DNA of 64,000 nucleotides from Chryseobacterium sp. CH25 (GTDB lineage Bacteria; Bacteroidota; Bacteroidia; Flavobacteriales; Weeksellaceae), in NCBI RefSeq assembly GCF_004119455.1, contig NZ_NRQT01000003.1, positions 186,001 through 250,000 on the forward strand. Direction: 5' to 3'. Position numbers and translations under genes: made by a program. This document shows positions 1-10,052 of this stretch, piece after piece. How positions within the stretch are numbered: the stretch's first letter is position 1; every line of letters begins with the position of its first letter. The notes beneath the pieces are model-generated. The model did no database searches and was not told where the DNA came from. It saw only the letters and a list, made by a program, of their open reading frames with translations.

Positions 1-101
1 GTATCTTCCGGTTTCTTGGATGTTTGGGCATCTTCTGTTTTAACAACCTGTGCATTGGCAGCGAATCCGAAGAAAGTGATTATGAAAAGGATATACTTCA
101 T
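1..101 (-). CDS. 5' end of a small exported protein (cut by window edge)
   Basis: Only the first 33 or so codons are visible; the gene runs off the left edge. The ATG at 101-99 opens a clear signal peptide: MKY, a hydrophobic stretch (ILFIITFFGFA), then an ANA-Q cleavage site. The mature start is polar and rich in Lys, Glu and Thr. Another ATG 7 bases upstream is in a different frame and gives no signal peptide, so it was not used. Function cannot be told from this fragment. It is on the same strand as susD but separated from it by a strong terminator, so it is probably a separate transcription unit. Confidence 0.6.
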   Translation of the reverse strand, partial: MKYILFIITFFGFAANAQVVKTEDAQTSKKPED

Positions 102-140
102 TATTCATTATTGTACAGCAAAAATAAGAAATAATAGTAA

Positions 141-169
141 ATAAAAAACCCCTGCTTAGAGCAGGGGTT
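141..169 (-). terminator. intrinsic terminator after susD
   Basis: A 10-bp perfect stem (AACCCCTGCT at 147-156 with AGCAGGGGTT at 160-169) is followed on the minus strand by a T run read from 148-141. It sits 24 bases past the susD stop and closes the susC-susD unit. Confidence 0.85.
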
Positions 170-192
170 GTATATAATATGATCATTATAGA

Positions 193-1656
193 TTAATAAC
201 CAGGATACTGTTGAACATTTGGGTTAGCATTCTGTTCCTGTAATGGAACAGGTAAAGCCTGAAATTCTTTCATACCCGGACTTAAAGTAACTGTAGTTTG
301 TGGATTAGTAAACCCTCTACCATTTCTTTTCAAGTCGTTATATCTAAATCCTTCAAGGAAGAATTCCATATTCTTTTGCTTCAAGATCTCATCCAGAAGA
401 GCTGTTCCTGTTCCTGCAAATACATAACTAGGATCTCTATAAGTACTTACCCAAGCAACTAATTTAGTTAAAGCAGAAGACGGATTAGTATAATATAAAG
501 CTTCCAATTGGTTAAATACAGCTTCTGTTTTTCTCATGACGATAATATCCTGATCCGGTGTAGTGTATTTTTTTACATCTACTGGCTTAGGATTATCAGG
601 GAAAGTTGTAATACTTGGTGCTCCAATACCTGTTAAACTGTACCAAGCATTCTTTCTAACGTCCGTCGCACTGTATTGATTATAAAATGCTCTGGTTGCA
701 AAACTCTGTCTGTATCTTCCTCCTGAATACCAAGTTGCTGTGATACCATCATTGGCACCTGGCTGATCGTTAGGAGTATATTGAAGTTCAAAGATTGTTT
801 CCGGCTGCCCTTCTGCAGTAAAGAAACTAGCTACTCCACTTGCAGGTAAAAGAGTATAGTTTGCATTATCCAATACTTTCTGGCTATATAGATTTGCATT
901 AGCATAATCTTTAATAGAAAGATAATATCTAGAATACATCATATCCAATGCTGCCTTACCTAAAAGATTAGTTTTTCCACTAGTACTTTCATTTACATCA
1001 TGAATATTCTGAGCAGCATTTAAATCGGATTTAATCTGATCATATACTGCCTGTACAGAAGATCTTGATAACTTTTGAGAAGGGTCATATTTTAATGCAA
1101 TAGGAACTCCTAAGCTTTGGTTTGCTCCTCCTACATTATCAGCAAAGAAAGTAATCAAAGTATGGTAGCACATTGCTCTCACTAAGTGAGCCTGAGCAAA
1201 TAAGTTTTCTGGTGTTTGTGGATCTGTTGTTATATCATCGCTGATTGTACCTTCTTTACTAATGATATAATTGGCATTGGCAATAATCTTATATAGAGAA
1301 TTCCACAATGTCTGAATATCCCCACTTTGTCTTACAAAGAAAGTTAACGTAGGTTGTCTGGTAGCTGAGAATCTATTAGAGTTACGTAAACTTACAAAAC
1401 CATTATCTGCTAACAATTCGTTTAATGTAGGAATCAATGCACCATAAGAGTTCTGAGAACCATCATTATTGGTTTGCATTAAATGATATAGTCCCTTAAC
1501 TGCAATTTCTAATGTCTTTTCATTGTTAATAGCTGTTTCTGTTGGTGGATTTACCGGATTTTCCTGCTTCAAAAACCCTTCCTCCCCACAAGATGTCACT
1601 AATAAACCTAAACTGACAACAGCTAATGTATTTATTTTTCTCTTTATATTTTTCAT
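193..1656 (-). CDS. SusD/RagB family outer-membrane nutrient-binding lipoprotein
   Basis: Surface lipoprotein that forms the lid over a SusC-type TonB-dependent transporter and binds the incoming glycan or peptide. The N-terminus is a lipoprotein signal ending in LLVTSC, with Cys23 as the lipidated residue, followed by GEEG; acidic residues right after the Cys fit the Bacteroidota surface-export signal. The 487-residue length, the helical TPR-like middle (for example the YHLMQTNN and LVRAMCYHTLI segments) and the C-terminal region with NMEFFLEGFRYNDLKR are typical of SusD/RagB. It lies 22 bases downstream of susC on the same strand, the usual order. No glycoside hydrolase or peptidase sits nearby, so the substrate cannot be predicted. 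Confidence 0.93.
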   Translation of the reverse strand: MKNIKRKINTLAVVSLGLLVTSCGEEGFLKQENPVNPPTETAINNEKTLEIAVKGLYHLMQTNNDGSQNSYGALIPTLNELLADNGFVSLRNSNRFSATRQPTLTFFVRQSGDIQTLWNSLYKIIANANYIISKEGTISDDITTDPQTPENLFAQAHLVRAMCYHTLITFFADNVGGANQSLGVPIALKYDPSQKLSRSSVQAVYDQIKSDLNAAQNIHDVNESTSGKTNLLGKAALDMMYSRYYLSIKDYANANLYSQKVLDNANYTLLPASGVASFFTAEGQPETIFELQYTPNDQPGANDGITATWYSGGRYRQSFATRAFYNQYSATDVRKNAWYSLTGIGAPSITTFPDNPKPVDVKKYTTPDQDIIVMRKTEAVFNQLEALYYTNPSSALTKLVAWVSTYRDPSYVFAGTGTALLDEILKQKNMEFFLEGFRYNDLKRNGRGFTNPQTTVTLSPGMKEFQALPVPLQEQNANPNVQQYPGY

Positions 1657-1678
1657 AATGTTTAACTATTTAATAAAT

Positions 1679-4546
1679 TTAAAAATCGATTGAAACCCCC
1701 ATAATATACTGTCTCATGTTAGGTTGTGTCTGATCATAAACCCCCATGTTCTCTGAAGTATAAGTCCATGCATTCGAATTCGCTTCTGGATCGAAATATA
1801 ATTTTTTATCAAATGCATACGTCCAAAGGTTTACCCCTCTTACATATACATAAATACCATTAACACCATCAATATTCAAAACGTTCTTAGTAAACTTATA
1901 TCCAAGCTCAACTTGTCTTAAACGAATGTGATCTCCGTCATATAAGAATCTGTCTGAAGCAGCAGTTGAGTTTCTGTTACCTCCAAATACATATTTTGGT
2001 CTGGTAGCATTAGGATTACTTGGCGTCCATGAATTGTATAATGCATCACTAAATGAATTTACGTTAGCATACTGACCATCTCCGTCATAGATAAATGCCC
2101 AACGGTCATATACAGAGTACCCTCCTAAGAAATTAAATTGGAAACTTAATTTAAAGTTTTTATACTCCATATCAGTCTGCCAGTTTAACATATGTTTAGG
2201 CAATGCGCTTCTTCCTGTAAACACTTGCTTAGCAACAGAAGAACTGTTTGTTGTTGCTGTACGTGTTTCATCTGTATACCATAATGGATCTCCATTTTTA
2301 GGATCAACACCAGCCCATAAACGTAAATAGTATTCAGTTGGATTGTGATCAACTGCCCAAGCCTTGCTTCCGTTCCTTACAATTGTAGTAGCTCCTCCTG
2401 CCCCTAAAGACTTGATTACGTTCTCATTGTAAGTGTAAAGGAATTTAGTATCAAAGCTAAAGTTTTCTGTATTTCTTCTAAATCCTAATGTTGTTTCAAT
2501 TCCTTGAGAAACTGTACTACCAAGGTTTCTTGTAATACCTGTAAATCCAGATCCACTAGTAGGAATTGGGAAACTCAACAATTGATCTTTGTTACTGTTC
2601 TTAAAGAAGTCAACAGTACCGTATAGGTTATTATTTCCTTTTGTACTGAAATCTACCCCTAAGTTAATTTTTTCAGATACCTCCCATTTTAATCTCTCTC
2701 CAGGGTATGCTCCTGTTTGGAAAATATAACCTGCATTTGATGCAAGATAGTCACCTGAGTAAGCATATAGTGCAGCTTTCTGATAAGCAGTTAAAGATGG
2801 GTTACCATTTTGTCCGATTGATCCTCTCACCACTAAATTTCTGAATACATTATTCAAGATATTTAAGTTAGTAAGGTTCACACTAGCTCCTACACCATAA
2901 AAGTTCCCCCAATAATCACTGAATATAGAGTTTCCTTCTCTTCTAAATGATCCTGATAAGGTAACAAATCTGTTATAAGTATACGCAAATCTACCCATGT
3001 AACCTACATCTGTAATCCTTGTAAAGTTAGAAGAAGGAGTAGATGAAGGGTTTGCCGCTACAGCAGCATAAGGAATTCTAGTTCCTGCAGGGAATCCTTG
3101 AGCATCCCAATTACTGTTGTTATTTTCAGTTGTATAACTTTCTATACCAATGGAAGCTGAAACATCATGTTTTTCACCAAACTTTTTATTGAAGTGTAAG
3201 AATGAATACCAATCCCATGTAAATAGATTTTTGTTATAACCATACAAATAACCATTTCCTTTTACGTCTCCATCAAAATTACCGTCTCCAAAATCTGGAT
3301 TATAGTAAATCATTTCTCTAGACTGAGTATTATCAATCGCAAAATTGGTTGAGAAAGTTAAATATGGTAAAATTTTATAATCAGCACCTACACTTGAAAT
3401 AACTTTATCAAAAGTTCCCTTTTCAATATTTTCATTTTCTATCCCGATTGGGTTGAACTCAGGATTTAGAAAGTATAAATTCGTATTATATGATCCATCA
3501 GAATTATATGGCTTTTGTGTTGGTGACAAAAGTCTTGCTGAGAATATTGGGTTAGAATAAGAAGATCCATCAGTAGCTCCTGTTTGAATAGATCTGGATA
3601 AGTTGATATTAAAATGCATTTTTAATTTATCAGATGCATTCCAATCTCCTTTTAAAGATCCTGAGTATCTCTGGAACTCTGCATTTCTAGCCAAACCTTC
3701 TTGCTTCAAATATCCTAAGGAAGAAAATATTTTAAAGTTTTCAGTTCCTCCGGTATAACTGAAATTATATCTATTATAAGATGGAGTATTTCTTCTTGCT
3801 AATTTATTCCAATCAGTGTCAGTAACACCATCCCAATCAAATTCAGATTTAGCTAAATCATAACCTCCCTGTAATGAACTTGCATTCCCTGAATTATATA
3901 ATGCCAAACCAAATAACTGAGTATGCTCAGATGCGTTTGTCATTTTAAATTTTTCAAACGCAACGCTACTTCCACCAATTTCACTGATGAAGTTTATTTG
4001 TGACTTCCCTTTCTTTCCTGATTTTGTTTTAATAAGGACAACCCCAGCAGCTCCTCTGGATCCATATAGTGCTGTAGAAACACCATCCTTTAATACTTGA
4101 ATATCCTCAATATCAGAAGGGTTAATCAAGGAAAGTGCATTCTGAGATGTTAATGCTCCAGCAATATCTCCTGACTGTACAGCAACACCATCAATTACAT
4201 ATAAAGGCTCGTTATTACCAGTTAATGAAGTAAGACCTCTAATTAAAGTAATAGTACTTGCTCCTGGCTGACCAGAACTTGCAGACGAGTATAAACCTGC
4301 AACTTTACCTTGTAAAACATTATCAATAGAAATAGCCGCAGGCTTCTCTAGTTCAGCAGCTTTTACAGTTGAAGTAGATCCAATGGATTGTTCTGGCGTA
4401 AGTTTTGTACCAAAAGCTCCAGTTAATACTACCTCTTCAATTTTCGTTTCTTTTGTAGCTGTATCTCTCTTTGTTGATTGTGCAAAAGCAACCTGTCCCA
4501 AGAAGAACAATGCTCCAGCACTTAATACACGTAGTTTAACATTCAT
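1679..4546 (-). CDS. SusC/RagA family TonB-dependent outer-membrane transporter
   Basis: TonB-linked beta-barrel that imports the ligand captured by the partner SusD. A signal peptide (cleavage near AFA-Q at about residue 22) is followed almost at once by a TonB-box-like KIEEVVLTG (about 35-43), then the plug domain (about 50-175, with the SusC-type LRGLTSL and PLYVIDGV segments), then a 22-strand-type barrel ending in a terminal Phe (GVSIDF). At 955 residues it is near the short end of the family, because it lacks the N-terminal carboxypeptidase-regulatory-like domain of about 80 residues that many SusC proteins carry. The start was chosen for the signal peptide. The frame is intact throughout. 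Confidence 0.93.
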   Translation of the reverse strand: MNVKLRVLSAGALFFLGQVAFAQSTKRDTATKETKIEEVVLTGAFGTKLTPEQSIGSTSTVKAAELEKPAAISIDNVLQGKVAGLYSSASSGQPGASTITLIRGLTSLTGNNEPLYVIDGVAVQSGDIAGALTSQNALSLINPSDIEDIQVLKDGVSTALYGSRGAAGVVLIKTKSGKKGKSQINFISEIGGSSVAFEKFKMTNASEHTQLFGLALYNSGNASSLQGGYDLAKSEFDWDGVTDTDWNKLARRNTPSYNRYNFSYTGGTENFKIFSSLGYLKQEGLARNAEFQRYSGSLKGDWNASDKLKMHFNINLSRSIQTGATDGSSYSNPIFSARLLSPTQKPYNSDGSYNTNLYFLNPEFNPIGIENENIEKGTFDKVISSVGADYKILPYLTFSTNFAIDNTQSREMIYYNPDFGDGNFDGDVKGNGYLYGYNKNLFTWDWYSFLHFNKKFGEKHDVSASIGIESYTTENNNSNWDAQGFPAGTRIPYAAVAANPSSTPSSNFTRITDVGYMGRFAYTYNRFVTLSGSFRREGNSIFSDYWGNFYGVGASVNLTNLNILNNVFRNLVVRGSIGQNGNPSLTAYQKAALYAYSGDYLASNAGYIFQTGAYPGERLKWEVSEKINLGVDFSTKGNNNLYGTVDFFKNSNKDQLLSFPIPTSGSGFTGITRNLGSTVSQGIETTLGFRRNTENFSFDTKFLYTYNENVIKSLGAGGATTIVRNGSKAWAVDHNPTEYYLRLWAGVDPKNGDPLWYTDETRTATTNSSSVAKQVFTGRSALPKHMLNWQTDMEYKNFKLSFQFNFLGGYSVYDRWAFIYDGDGQYANVNSFSDALYNSWTPSNPNATRPKYVFGGNRNSTAASDRFLYDGDHIRLRQVELGYKFTKNVLNIDGVNGIYVYVRGVNLWTYAFDKKLYFDPEANSNAWTYTSENMGVYDQTQPNMRQYIMGVSIDF

Positions 4547-4602
4547 ATTAACAAATTTTAATATATTTTAGAGGCAAATATGTTAATAAATATTAACACT
4601 AG

Positions 4603-4610
4603 CAAATTTA
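4603..4610 (-). promoter_or_regulatory. possible -7 element upstream of susC
   Basis: Minus-strand TAAATTTG matches the Bacteroidota TAnnTTTG element and lies 57 bases before the susC start. No clear TTG was found at the expected -33 distance, so this is a half-supported promoter. Confidence 0.35.
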
Positions 4611-5060
4611 ATATGCACAGAAAGCTCACTTTCATTCATAATACAACAGAAACACCCCTGTTAAAACAGAAAGATCCTCAATATTTTAACACATTTACCT
4701 ACAAAAACAAAAAATAAACCCTCTAAAAACAGCTTTAACAATTAATAATTTGACATAAAAAAAATTATTTATAATGAATCTAAATTATAATAGTGCTAAT
4801 TTTCAATTAAATAGGTGTTTAAATGAAAAAAAATCAATCAATTTTAACGATATATAAAGTTTTATATATGTCTCTACAATTTCAACCCTTTTCTTCAAAA
4901 AACCTACTAGACAGGCTATTAACTACATCAAAGTATTATTATCTACAAAAAAAATATTTTAACATTTTAACTACTTTTTAAACCAGTAATTAACTCACAA
5001 AAAAGAGAACGCCCTCTTAAACTATTTTGATAAACTTTAAGAAAAAACACCAAAAGCATA
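4611..5060. other. AT-rich intergenic region without a gene
   Basis: About 450 bases between the susC promoter region and the infB terminator. It is very AT-rich with many short A and T runs. No open frame with a start and plausible protein, no RNA gene and no clear repeat was seen. Confidence 0.6.
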
Positions 5061-5096
5061 AACAAAAATAAGCCGTCTCAATGAGACGGCTTATTT
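5061..5096 (-). terminator. intrinsic terminator after infB
   Basis: A perfect inverted repeat (AATAAGCCGTCTCA at 5067-5080 with TGAGACGGCTTATT at 5082-5095) is followed on the minus strand by a T-rich tract read from 5068-5061. It lies 18 bases past the infB stop and ends the rimP-nusA-infB transcript. Confidence 0.88.
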
Positions 5097-5113
5097 TATA
5101 TATTTATCTGATA

Positions 5114-8071
5114 TTATTTCAGCTTTTTCTTAACAGCTACTTCTTCATAAACTTCAAGAATATCTCCGATTTCAATATCGTTGTATCCTTTTAAGTTCAA
5201 TCCACATTCGTAACCTTTTGTTACTTCTTTTACATCATCTTTGAAACGCTTCAAGCTTTCAAGCTCTCCGTCGAATTTCACGATACCGTCTCTTAATAAA
5301 CGTACTTTAGACTGTCTTGTTACTTTTCCAGTAAGAACCATACAACCTGCAATTGAACCAACTTTAGAAATCTTGAATACTTCACGGATCTCAACGTTAC
5401 CAATTACCTGCTCCTGAATTTCCGGAGAAAGCATTCCTTCCATTGCTTCTTTTACTTCATCAATAGCTTTATAGATTACAGAATACGTTCTGATTTCAAT
5501 TTCTTCACGATCTGCAAGTTCTTTTGCATTTGCACCAGCTCTTACGTTGAATCCGATGATAATTGCATCTGATGCTGCCGCTAAGTTGATATCAGATTCT
5601 GTGATCTGTCCAACACCTGAGTGAAGGATCTTAACACTGATCTCTTCTGTAGATAATCTCTGTAACTGATCAGAAAGTGCTTCTACTGAACCATCCACGT
5701 CACCTTTAAGGATAATATTCAATTCTTTGAATTCTCCTAAAGCAATACGTCTACCTAATTCTTCAAGCGTTGTATGTTTTTTCGTTCTGATAGATAGTTC
5801 TCTCTGAAGCTGCTCTCTCTTGTTTGCAATAGCTTTACCTTCACTTTCGTCAGTATAAACTCGGAATTTATCACCTGCTGTAGGCGCCCCGTCTAAACCT
5901 AAGATTGTTGCAGGAATTGAAGGACCTGCTTCTGCAAGATTCTTTCCTCTTTCATCAAGCAAAGCTTTTACTTTACCATGATTTTTACCTGCTACTACAT
6001 AATCACCAACTTTTAAAGTTCCGGTTTGTACCAACATGGTTGCAACATAACCTCTTCCTTTATCTAAAGATGCTTCAATAACAACTCCATTAGCTGAACG
6101 GTCTGGATTAGCTTTTAATTCAAGCATTTCTGCTTGTAATAAAACTTTTTCCAACAATACATCTACATTGTTACCGAATTTAGCAGAGATTTCCTGAGCC
6201 TGAACATTTCCACCCCATTCTTCCACTAAAACCGGAGGGTTTAAACCTGAAAGCTGTTGACGGATGTTGTCCGGGTTTGCATTTGGCTTATCAACCTTAT
6301 TGATAGCAATAATCATTGGAACTCCTGCAGCCTGTGCGTGAGCAATAGCTTCTTTCGTCTGTGGCATTACATCATCATCGGCAGCAATTACGATAATTGC
6401 AATATCCGTGATTTGAGCACCTCTTGCTCTCATCGCCGTAAAGGCTTCGTGACCTGGTGTATCTAAGAATGTAATTCTCTGACCGTTTTCAAGTTTCACG
6501 TTATAAGCTCCGATGTGCTGAGTAATTCCTCCAGATTCACCCGCAATTACATTGGTTTTTCTTACATAATCCAGTAATGAAGTTTTACCGTGGTCAACGT
6601 GCCCCATTACAGTAACTACTGGTGCTCTTGACACTAAGCTTTCTTCAGTATCGATTTCATCTTCTGCGTCTGTATCTTCAAGATCTGCATCAGAGAACTC
6701 AATTTTATATCCGAATTCATCAGCTACTAATAATAAGGTATCAGCTTCCAGTCTTTGGTTCATGGTAACCATTACCCCAAGTGAGAAACATGCAGAGATT
6801 ACTTCAGTTGGAGATACGTTCATTAAGCTCGCTAATTCTCCTACCGTAATAAATTCTGTTACCTTCAGTGTTCTGTCTTGTGCTTCAAGCTCCTGCTGAC
6901 GTTCATCCTGTTCTCTACGGAAAGTTCTCTTATCTTTTCTGTGTTTTGCAGATTTAGATTTACCTCCTTTATTGGTAAGTTTTTCTAGGGTTTCTTTGAT
7001 CTGGTTTTTAACTTGTTCGTCAGTTAATTCAACTGGCATCACTCTTTGACCAGGTCTATTATTTTGACCTCCTTTCTTAAATCCACCACCTTGGCCACCT
7101 GGACGGTTTCCTCCTTGGTTATTTCCGAAACGGTTTCCACCCTGGCCACCTTGACCTTGTGGACGGTTTCCTTGTCCACCCTGACCTTGACGGTTTCCAC
7201 CTTGGCCACCACCATTGTTATTGTGCGGACGGTTTCCACCCTGGCCACCTTGGTTATTATTTCCAGAGTTTTGATTGTTTCCACCTTGGCCTTGGTTATT
7301 CTGACCTCCGCCGCCTGGCTTTTCAATTCTCTTTCTTTTCTTTTTAGCACCAGCACCTGGTTTTGGAGCAAATTGAGTTAAGTCAATTTTTTCACCTACG
7401 ATCTTAGGACCGTCCAGTTTCTGATAAACAGTTTCAATTTTTTGAGGTTCCTGATTTTCAGGTTCAGCTTCCACTTTTGGAGCTTCTATTTTTTTCTCTT
7501 CTACCACTGGTTTTGGAGTTTCTTTTACAGGTTCAACCGGTTTTTCTTCTTCTTTTTTCTCCTCCATTTTTGGTTTGTCTTTTTTTACAGGTCTATTTCT
7601 AGATTCTATCTGAGACAAATCAATTTTATCCAAAACTTTAAATTCCTGCTTTTCAGGAGCAGCTTTAACTTCCGGTTCTTCTTTCACTATTTCTTCTTTC
7701 TTTTCTTCAACCGGTGTTGCTACTGGAGCAGCAGGTGTTTCTTCAACTTCAGGTTTAGCAGGTTCTAAATCTATTTTACCTAAAATTTTAGTTTCTGGTT
7801 TATTTGCTTTAGCTCTTATCACTTCAGGGGTTTTCTTCTCTTCAATTTCCAGCTTTTCTTCCGGAACTTTAGTGATCACCACCTCATGGGAAGCCTTTCT
7901 CTGTTCGCCATCTTTAGCAAACTCAGCTTCCAATGCAGAATATGCCGATTCTTCCAATTGAGCGTTAGGATTGCCTTCAACTTCGAAACCTCTTGACTGT
8001 AAAAACTCTACTAATCTGGACATCGAAATATTGAATTCCTTAACCGCTTTATTTAATCTAATTTTTGGCAT
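5114..8071 (-). CDS. infB: translation initiation factor IF-2
   Basis: GTPase that brings initiator tRNA to the 30S subunit and promotes subunit joining. The N-terminal IF2_N-like helix bundle (residues 1-50) is followed by a long charged linker (about 60-255, rich in Lys, Glu, Pro, Val), a Gly/Asn/Gln/Arg-rich low-complexity tract (about 255-345) and a basic helix. A second IF2_N-like region lies at about 405-455. The G domain starts near residue 489 with GHVDHGKT and continues with DTPGHEAF and NKVDKP; domains II-IV follow to the C-terminus. The 985 residues are long for IF-2 because of the linker. It is the last gene of rimP-nusA-infB, 78 bases after nusA. Confidence 0.98.
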   Translation of the reverse strand: MPKIRLNKAVKEFNISMSRLVEFLQSRGFEVEGNPNAQLEESAYSALEAEFAKDGEQRKASHEVVITKVPEEKLEIEEKKTPEVIRAKANKPETKILGKIDLEPAKPEVEETPAAPVATPVEEKKEEIVKEEPEVKAAPEKQEFKVLDKIDLSQIESRNRPVKKDKPKMEEKKEEEKPVEPVKETPKPVVEEKKIEAPKVEAEPENQEPQKIETVYQKLDGPKIVGEKIDLTQFAPKPGAGAKKKRKRIEKPGGGGQNNQGQGGNNQNSGNNNQGGQGGNRPHNNNGGGQGGNRQGQGGQGNRPQGQGGQGGNRFGNNQGGNRPGGQGGGFKKGGQNNRPGQRVMPVELTDEQVKNQIKETLEKLTNKGGKSKSAKHRKDKRTFRREQDERQQELEAQDRTLKVTEFITVGELASLMNVSPTEVISACFSLGVMVTMNQRLEADTLLLVADEFGYKIEFSDADLEDTDAEDEIDTEESLVSRAPVVTVMGHVDHGKTSLLDYVRKTNVIAGESGGITQHIGAYNVKLENGQRITFLDTPGHEAFTAMRARGAQITDIAIIVIAADDDVMPQTKEAIAHAQAAGVPMIIAINKVDKPNANPDNIRQQLSGLNPPVLVEEWGGNVQAQEISAKFGNNVDVLLEKVLLQAEMLELKANPDRSANGVVIEASLDKGRGYVATMLVQTGTLKVGDYVVAGKNHGKVKALLDERGKNLAEAGPSIPATILGLDGAPTAGDKFRVYTDESEGKAIANKREQLQRELSIRTKKHTTLEELGRRIALGEFKELNIILKGDVDGSVEALSDQLQRLSTEEISVKILHSGVGQITESDINLAAASDAIIIGFNVRAGANAKELADREEIEIRTYSVIYKAIDEVKEAMEGMLSPEIQEQVIGNVEIREVFKISKVGSIAGCMVLTGKVTRQSKVRLLRDGIVKFDGELESLKRFKDDVKEVTKGYECGLNLKGYNDIEIGDILEVYEEVAVKKKLK

Positions 8072-8149
8072 CTATATTATTTACTGTTTTTTAATTTTTA
8101 AAATTAAAGTATTTCCTTTTTACTGTCTTATTAAGATTTATTTCACATC

Positions 8150-9385
8150 TTAATCTTCAAATTCCTCTCTTAGAATACGTTTAACCTCTTCAATAGTTTC
8201 TTCTTCAAGGTCTACCATATTTAAAAGACTCTCAGTTTCTTTATCCAATACTGATTTTGCAGTTGTAAGTCCTACTTTCTTAAACTCATCCAAAATCCAC
8301 TGCTCGATATCGTCATTAAATTCTCTCAATTCAACATCGTCATCCTCGCTGGACTCTCTGTAAACATCAATCTCATATCCTGACAACCAAGAAGCCAGTC
8401 TGATATTTTGCCCTTGTTTTCCAATTACTTTAGAAATCTCTTCAACAGGAGTATATACTAACGCGTAGCTAGCATCCTCGTTGATGTCAATTTTATTGAT
8501 GGTAACATTTCCTAAAGCTCTTTTCACCAAAATCTCAGGGTTTTTAGACCACTGAATAACATCGATGTTTTCATTTTTCAACTCTCTTACTACCCCATGA
8601 ATTCTAGATCCTTTCACACCCACACAAGCTCCTACAGGATCAATTCTGTCATCATAAGCATCTACTGCAATCTTCGCCTTTTCTCCTGGGATTCTCACTA
8701 CCTTTTTAAGGATAATGGTTCCGTCCTGGATTTCAGGAATTTCCAGCTCTAATAATTTCTCTAGGAATTTAGGTGCAGTTCTGGAAATAATAATCTGCGG
8801 TTTTGAACCTTTAAAATCTACTGTTTCAACAATAGCTCTGATATTCTCACCCTTTTTAAAGAAATCGGATGGGATCTGGTTTTCTTTTGGTAAAATGAAT
8901 TCGTTTCCTTCGTCATCTAACAAAATTACGTGTTTGTGACGAATGTGGTGGATTTCTCCAACAACGATTTCACCAATTTTATCTCTAAACTGTTCGTACA
9001 GCATTGCATTATTATGCTCCTGAAGTTTTGTAGCCAGGATCTGCTTCAGGGTAAGAATATTTCTTCTTCCCAACTGCGCAACAGGAATTTCCATTGTAAA
9101 GTCTTCACCTACTTCAAAGGTAGGATCAATCTTCTTCGCTTCAGAAATTTCAATTTCCAAATCGTCGTCTTCAGACATTTCGTCCTCTACAATTGTTTTA
9201 TTTAAAAATATCTGAAAATCTCCTTTATCCGGGTTTACAATCACATCAAAGTGATCATCTGAATCGAATCTTTTTCTCAAAAGTGTCTTCAGTGAATCTT
9301 CAATAATTGCCATAAGATCAATCTTACTGATCCCTTTTTCGTCTTTAAAATCACCAAAGGATTCAATCAACGCTATATTATCCAT
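8150..9385 (-). CDS. nusA: transcription termination/antitermination protein NusA
   Basis: RNA-polymerase-binding factor that controls pausing, termination and antitermination. The 411 residues show an N-terminal polymerase-binding domain (about 1-125), an S1 domain (about 130-200, with GEIVVGEIHHIRHKHVI) and two KH domains (about 225-345, including GACVGVKGSRI and IGKQGQNIRLAS). The C-terminal acidic repeats of E. coli NusA are absent, which is usual in Bacteroidota. It lies 17 bases after rimP, so the two are co-transcribed. The upstream leader carries a terminator-like hairpin, a plausible target for NusA feedback (inference). Confidence 0.98.
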   Translation of the reverse strand: MDNIALIESFGDFKDEKGISKIDLMAIIEDSLKTLLRKRFDSDDHFDVIVNPDKGDFQIFLNKTIVEDEMSEDDDLEIEISEAKKIDPTFEVGEDFTMEIPVAQLGRRNILTLKQILATKLQEHNNAMLYEQFRDKIGEIVVGEIHHIRHKHVILLDDEGNEFILPKENQIPSDFFKKGENIRAIVETVDFKGSKPQIIISRTAPKFLEKLLELEIPEIQDGTIILKKVVRIPGEKAKIAVDAYDDRIDPVGACVGVKGSRIHGVVRELKNENIDVIQWSKNPEILVKRALGNVTINKIDINEDASYALVYTPVEEISKVIGKQGQNIRLASWLSGYEIDVYRESSEDDDVELREFNDDIEQWILDEFKKVGLTTAKSVLDKETESLLNMVDLEEETIEEVKRILREEFED

Positions 9386-9402
9386 CTATTCTTTTTTCTT
9401 TT

Positions 9403-9870
9403 TTAAAATTTAATTACTACTAATGCCTTTTTGATATCTGTGTAAGGAATTTCTTTTTCCTCTTCCACATCAACCTTTCCTTTTCCGATATCCTTCGGTT
9501 TACGGTAACGCAAAACAAGAGTGATCTTTTCTTCGTCTACTTTTGATAATTCCCCTTCTATTTTTGAAGAATCTTCCAGCATCACTTCAATCTCTCTTCC
9601 TATGTTTTTATTGAACTGTCTTGGTGTTACTAATGGTTCGCTTAATCCTGCCGACATCACCTGAAGGCTGAAGTCATGCTCTTCACGATCCATATTGAAT
9701 TCTATAGCACGGCTTGCATCCAGGCAGTCCTGAAGAGAAACTCCGTTATCACCATCTAAAATCACTGTAATATCATCCCCTGCAGAAATCTTCAGATCAA
9801 TAAGGAAAAGATCATTTCTGGTCTCAAGGAATTCATTTAATAATTCTTCAATTCTTTTTTTAAACTCCAT
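9403..9870 (-). CDS. rimP: ribosome maturation factor RimP
   Basis: Assists late 30S subunit assembly. The 155-residue length is normal for the family. The N-terminal alpha/beta domain contains the conserved DGDNGVSLQDC segment and the LQVMSAGLSEPL motif; the C-terminal SH3-like barrel carries IGREIEVML and later TLVLRYRK. It is the first gene of the conserved rimP-nusA-infB operon. The start ATG overlaps the end of a 22-codon leader frame (see 9860-9928). Confidence 0.96.
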   Translation of the reverse strand: MEFKKRIEELLNEFLETRNDLFLIDLKISAGDDITVILDGDNGVSLQDCLDASRAIEFNMDREEHDFSLQVMSAGLSEPLVTPRQFNKNIGREIEVMLEDSSKIEGELSKVDEEKITLVLRYRKPKDIGKGKVDVEEEKEIPYTDIKKALVVIKF

Positions 9871-9928
9871 ACATTCTTTTATCTTGATTTACAGTACGAA
9901 AAAAGGCTTTCTTGCGAAGCCTTCCCAT
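9860..9928 (-). CDS. possible 22-codon leader peptide overlapping rimP start
   Basis: Between the promoter and rimP, an ATG at 9928 opens a 22-codon frame (MGRLRKKAFFRT...) that runs through the leader hairpin and stops with TAA at 9862-9860, nine bases inside rimP. The predicted transcript start is about 13 bases upstream of this ATG and the bases before it are A-rich, as preferred in this phylum. A ribosome on this frame would melt the hairpin at 9903-9923. A frame of this size can arise by chance, and the peptide has no recognised relative. Confidence 0.35.
   Translation of the reverse strand: MGRLRKKAFFRTVNQDKRMYGV
9899..9923 (-). terminator. terminator-like hairpin in the rimP leader (attenuator candidate)
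   Basis: On the minus strand a 7-bp stem (AAGGCTT / AAGCCTT, 9923-9917 with 9909-9903, 7-base loop) runs into six T's (9904-9899). It lies downstream of the rimP promoter and about 30 bases before rimP, so it would end transcripts before the operon unless bypassed. No minus-strand gene ends here that would need a terminator. Confidence 0.6.
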
Positions 9929-9947
9929 TTTTTCCGTAAATCCATTG

Positions 9948-9977
9948 CAAATATACGCTTTTTTTCCAAAAATGCAA
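9948..9977 (-). promoter_or_regulatory. promoter of rimP-nusA-infB
   Basis: Minus strand: TTG (9977-9975), a 19-base spacer, then TATATTTG (9955-9948). This matches the Flavobacteriia TTG / TAnnTTTG consensus in both sequence and spacing and is the best promoter seen in the window. Transcription should start near 9941. Confidence 0.75.
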
Positions 9978-10052
9978 AATTATCTTATTATCAAGCAAAT
10001 AGAACAAAATTCATTTACATTAAATTAAACAGGCATATGAAGGTATTTTTAT

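Noticed and set aside
7046..7768. Long open frames on the plus strand opposite infB (Thr/Leu/Val-rich and Phe-rich)
   Set aside because: They are shadows of the repetitive Gly/Asn-rich and Lys/Glu-rich linker of IF-2; composition is absurd for a real protein.
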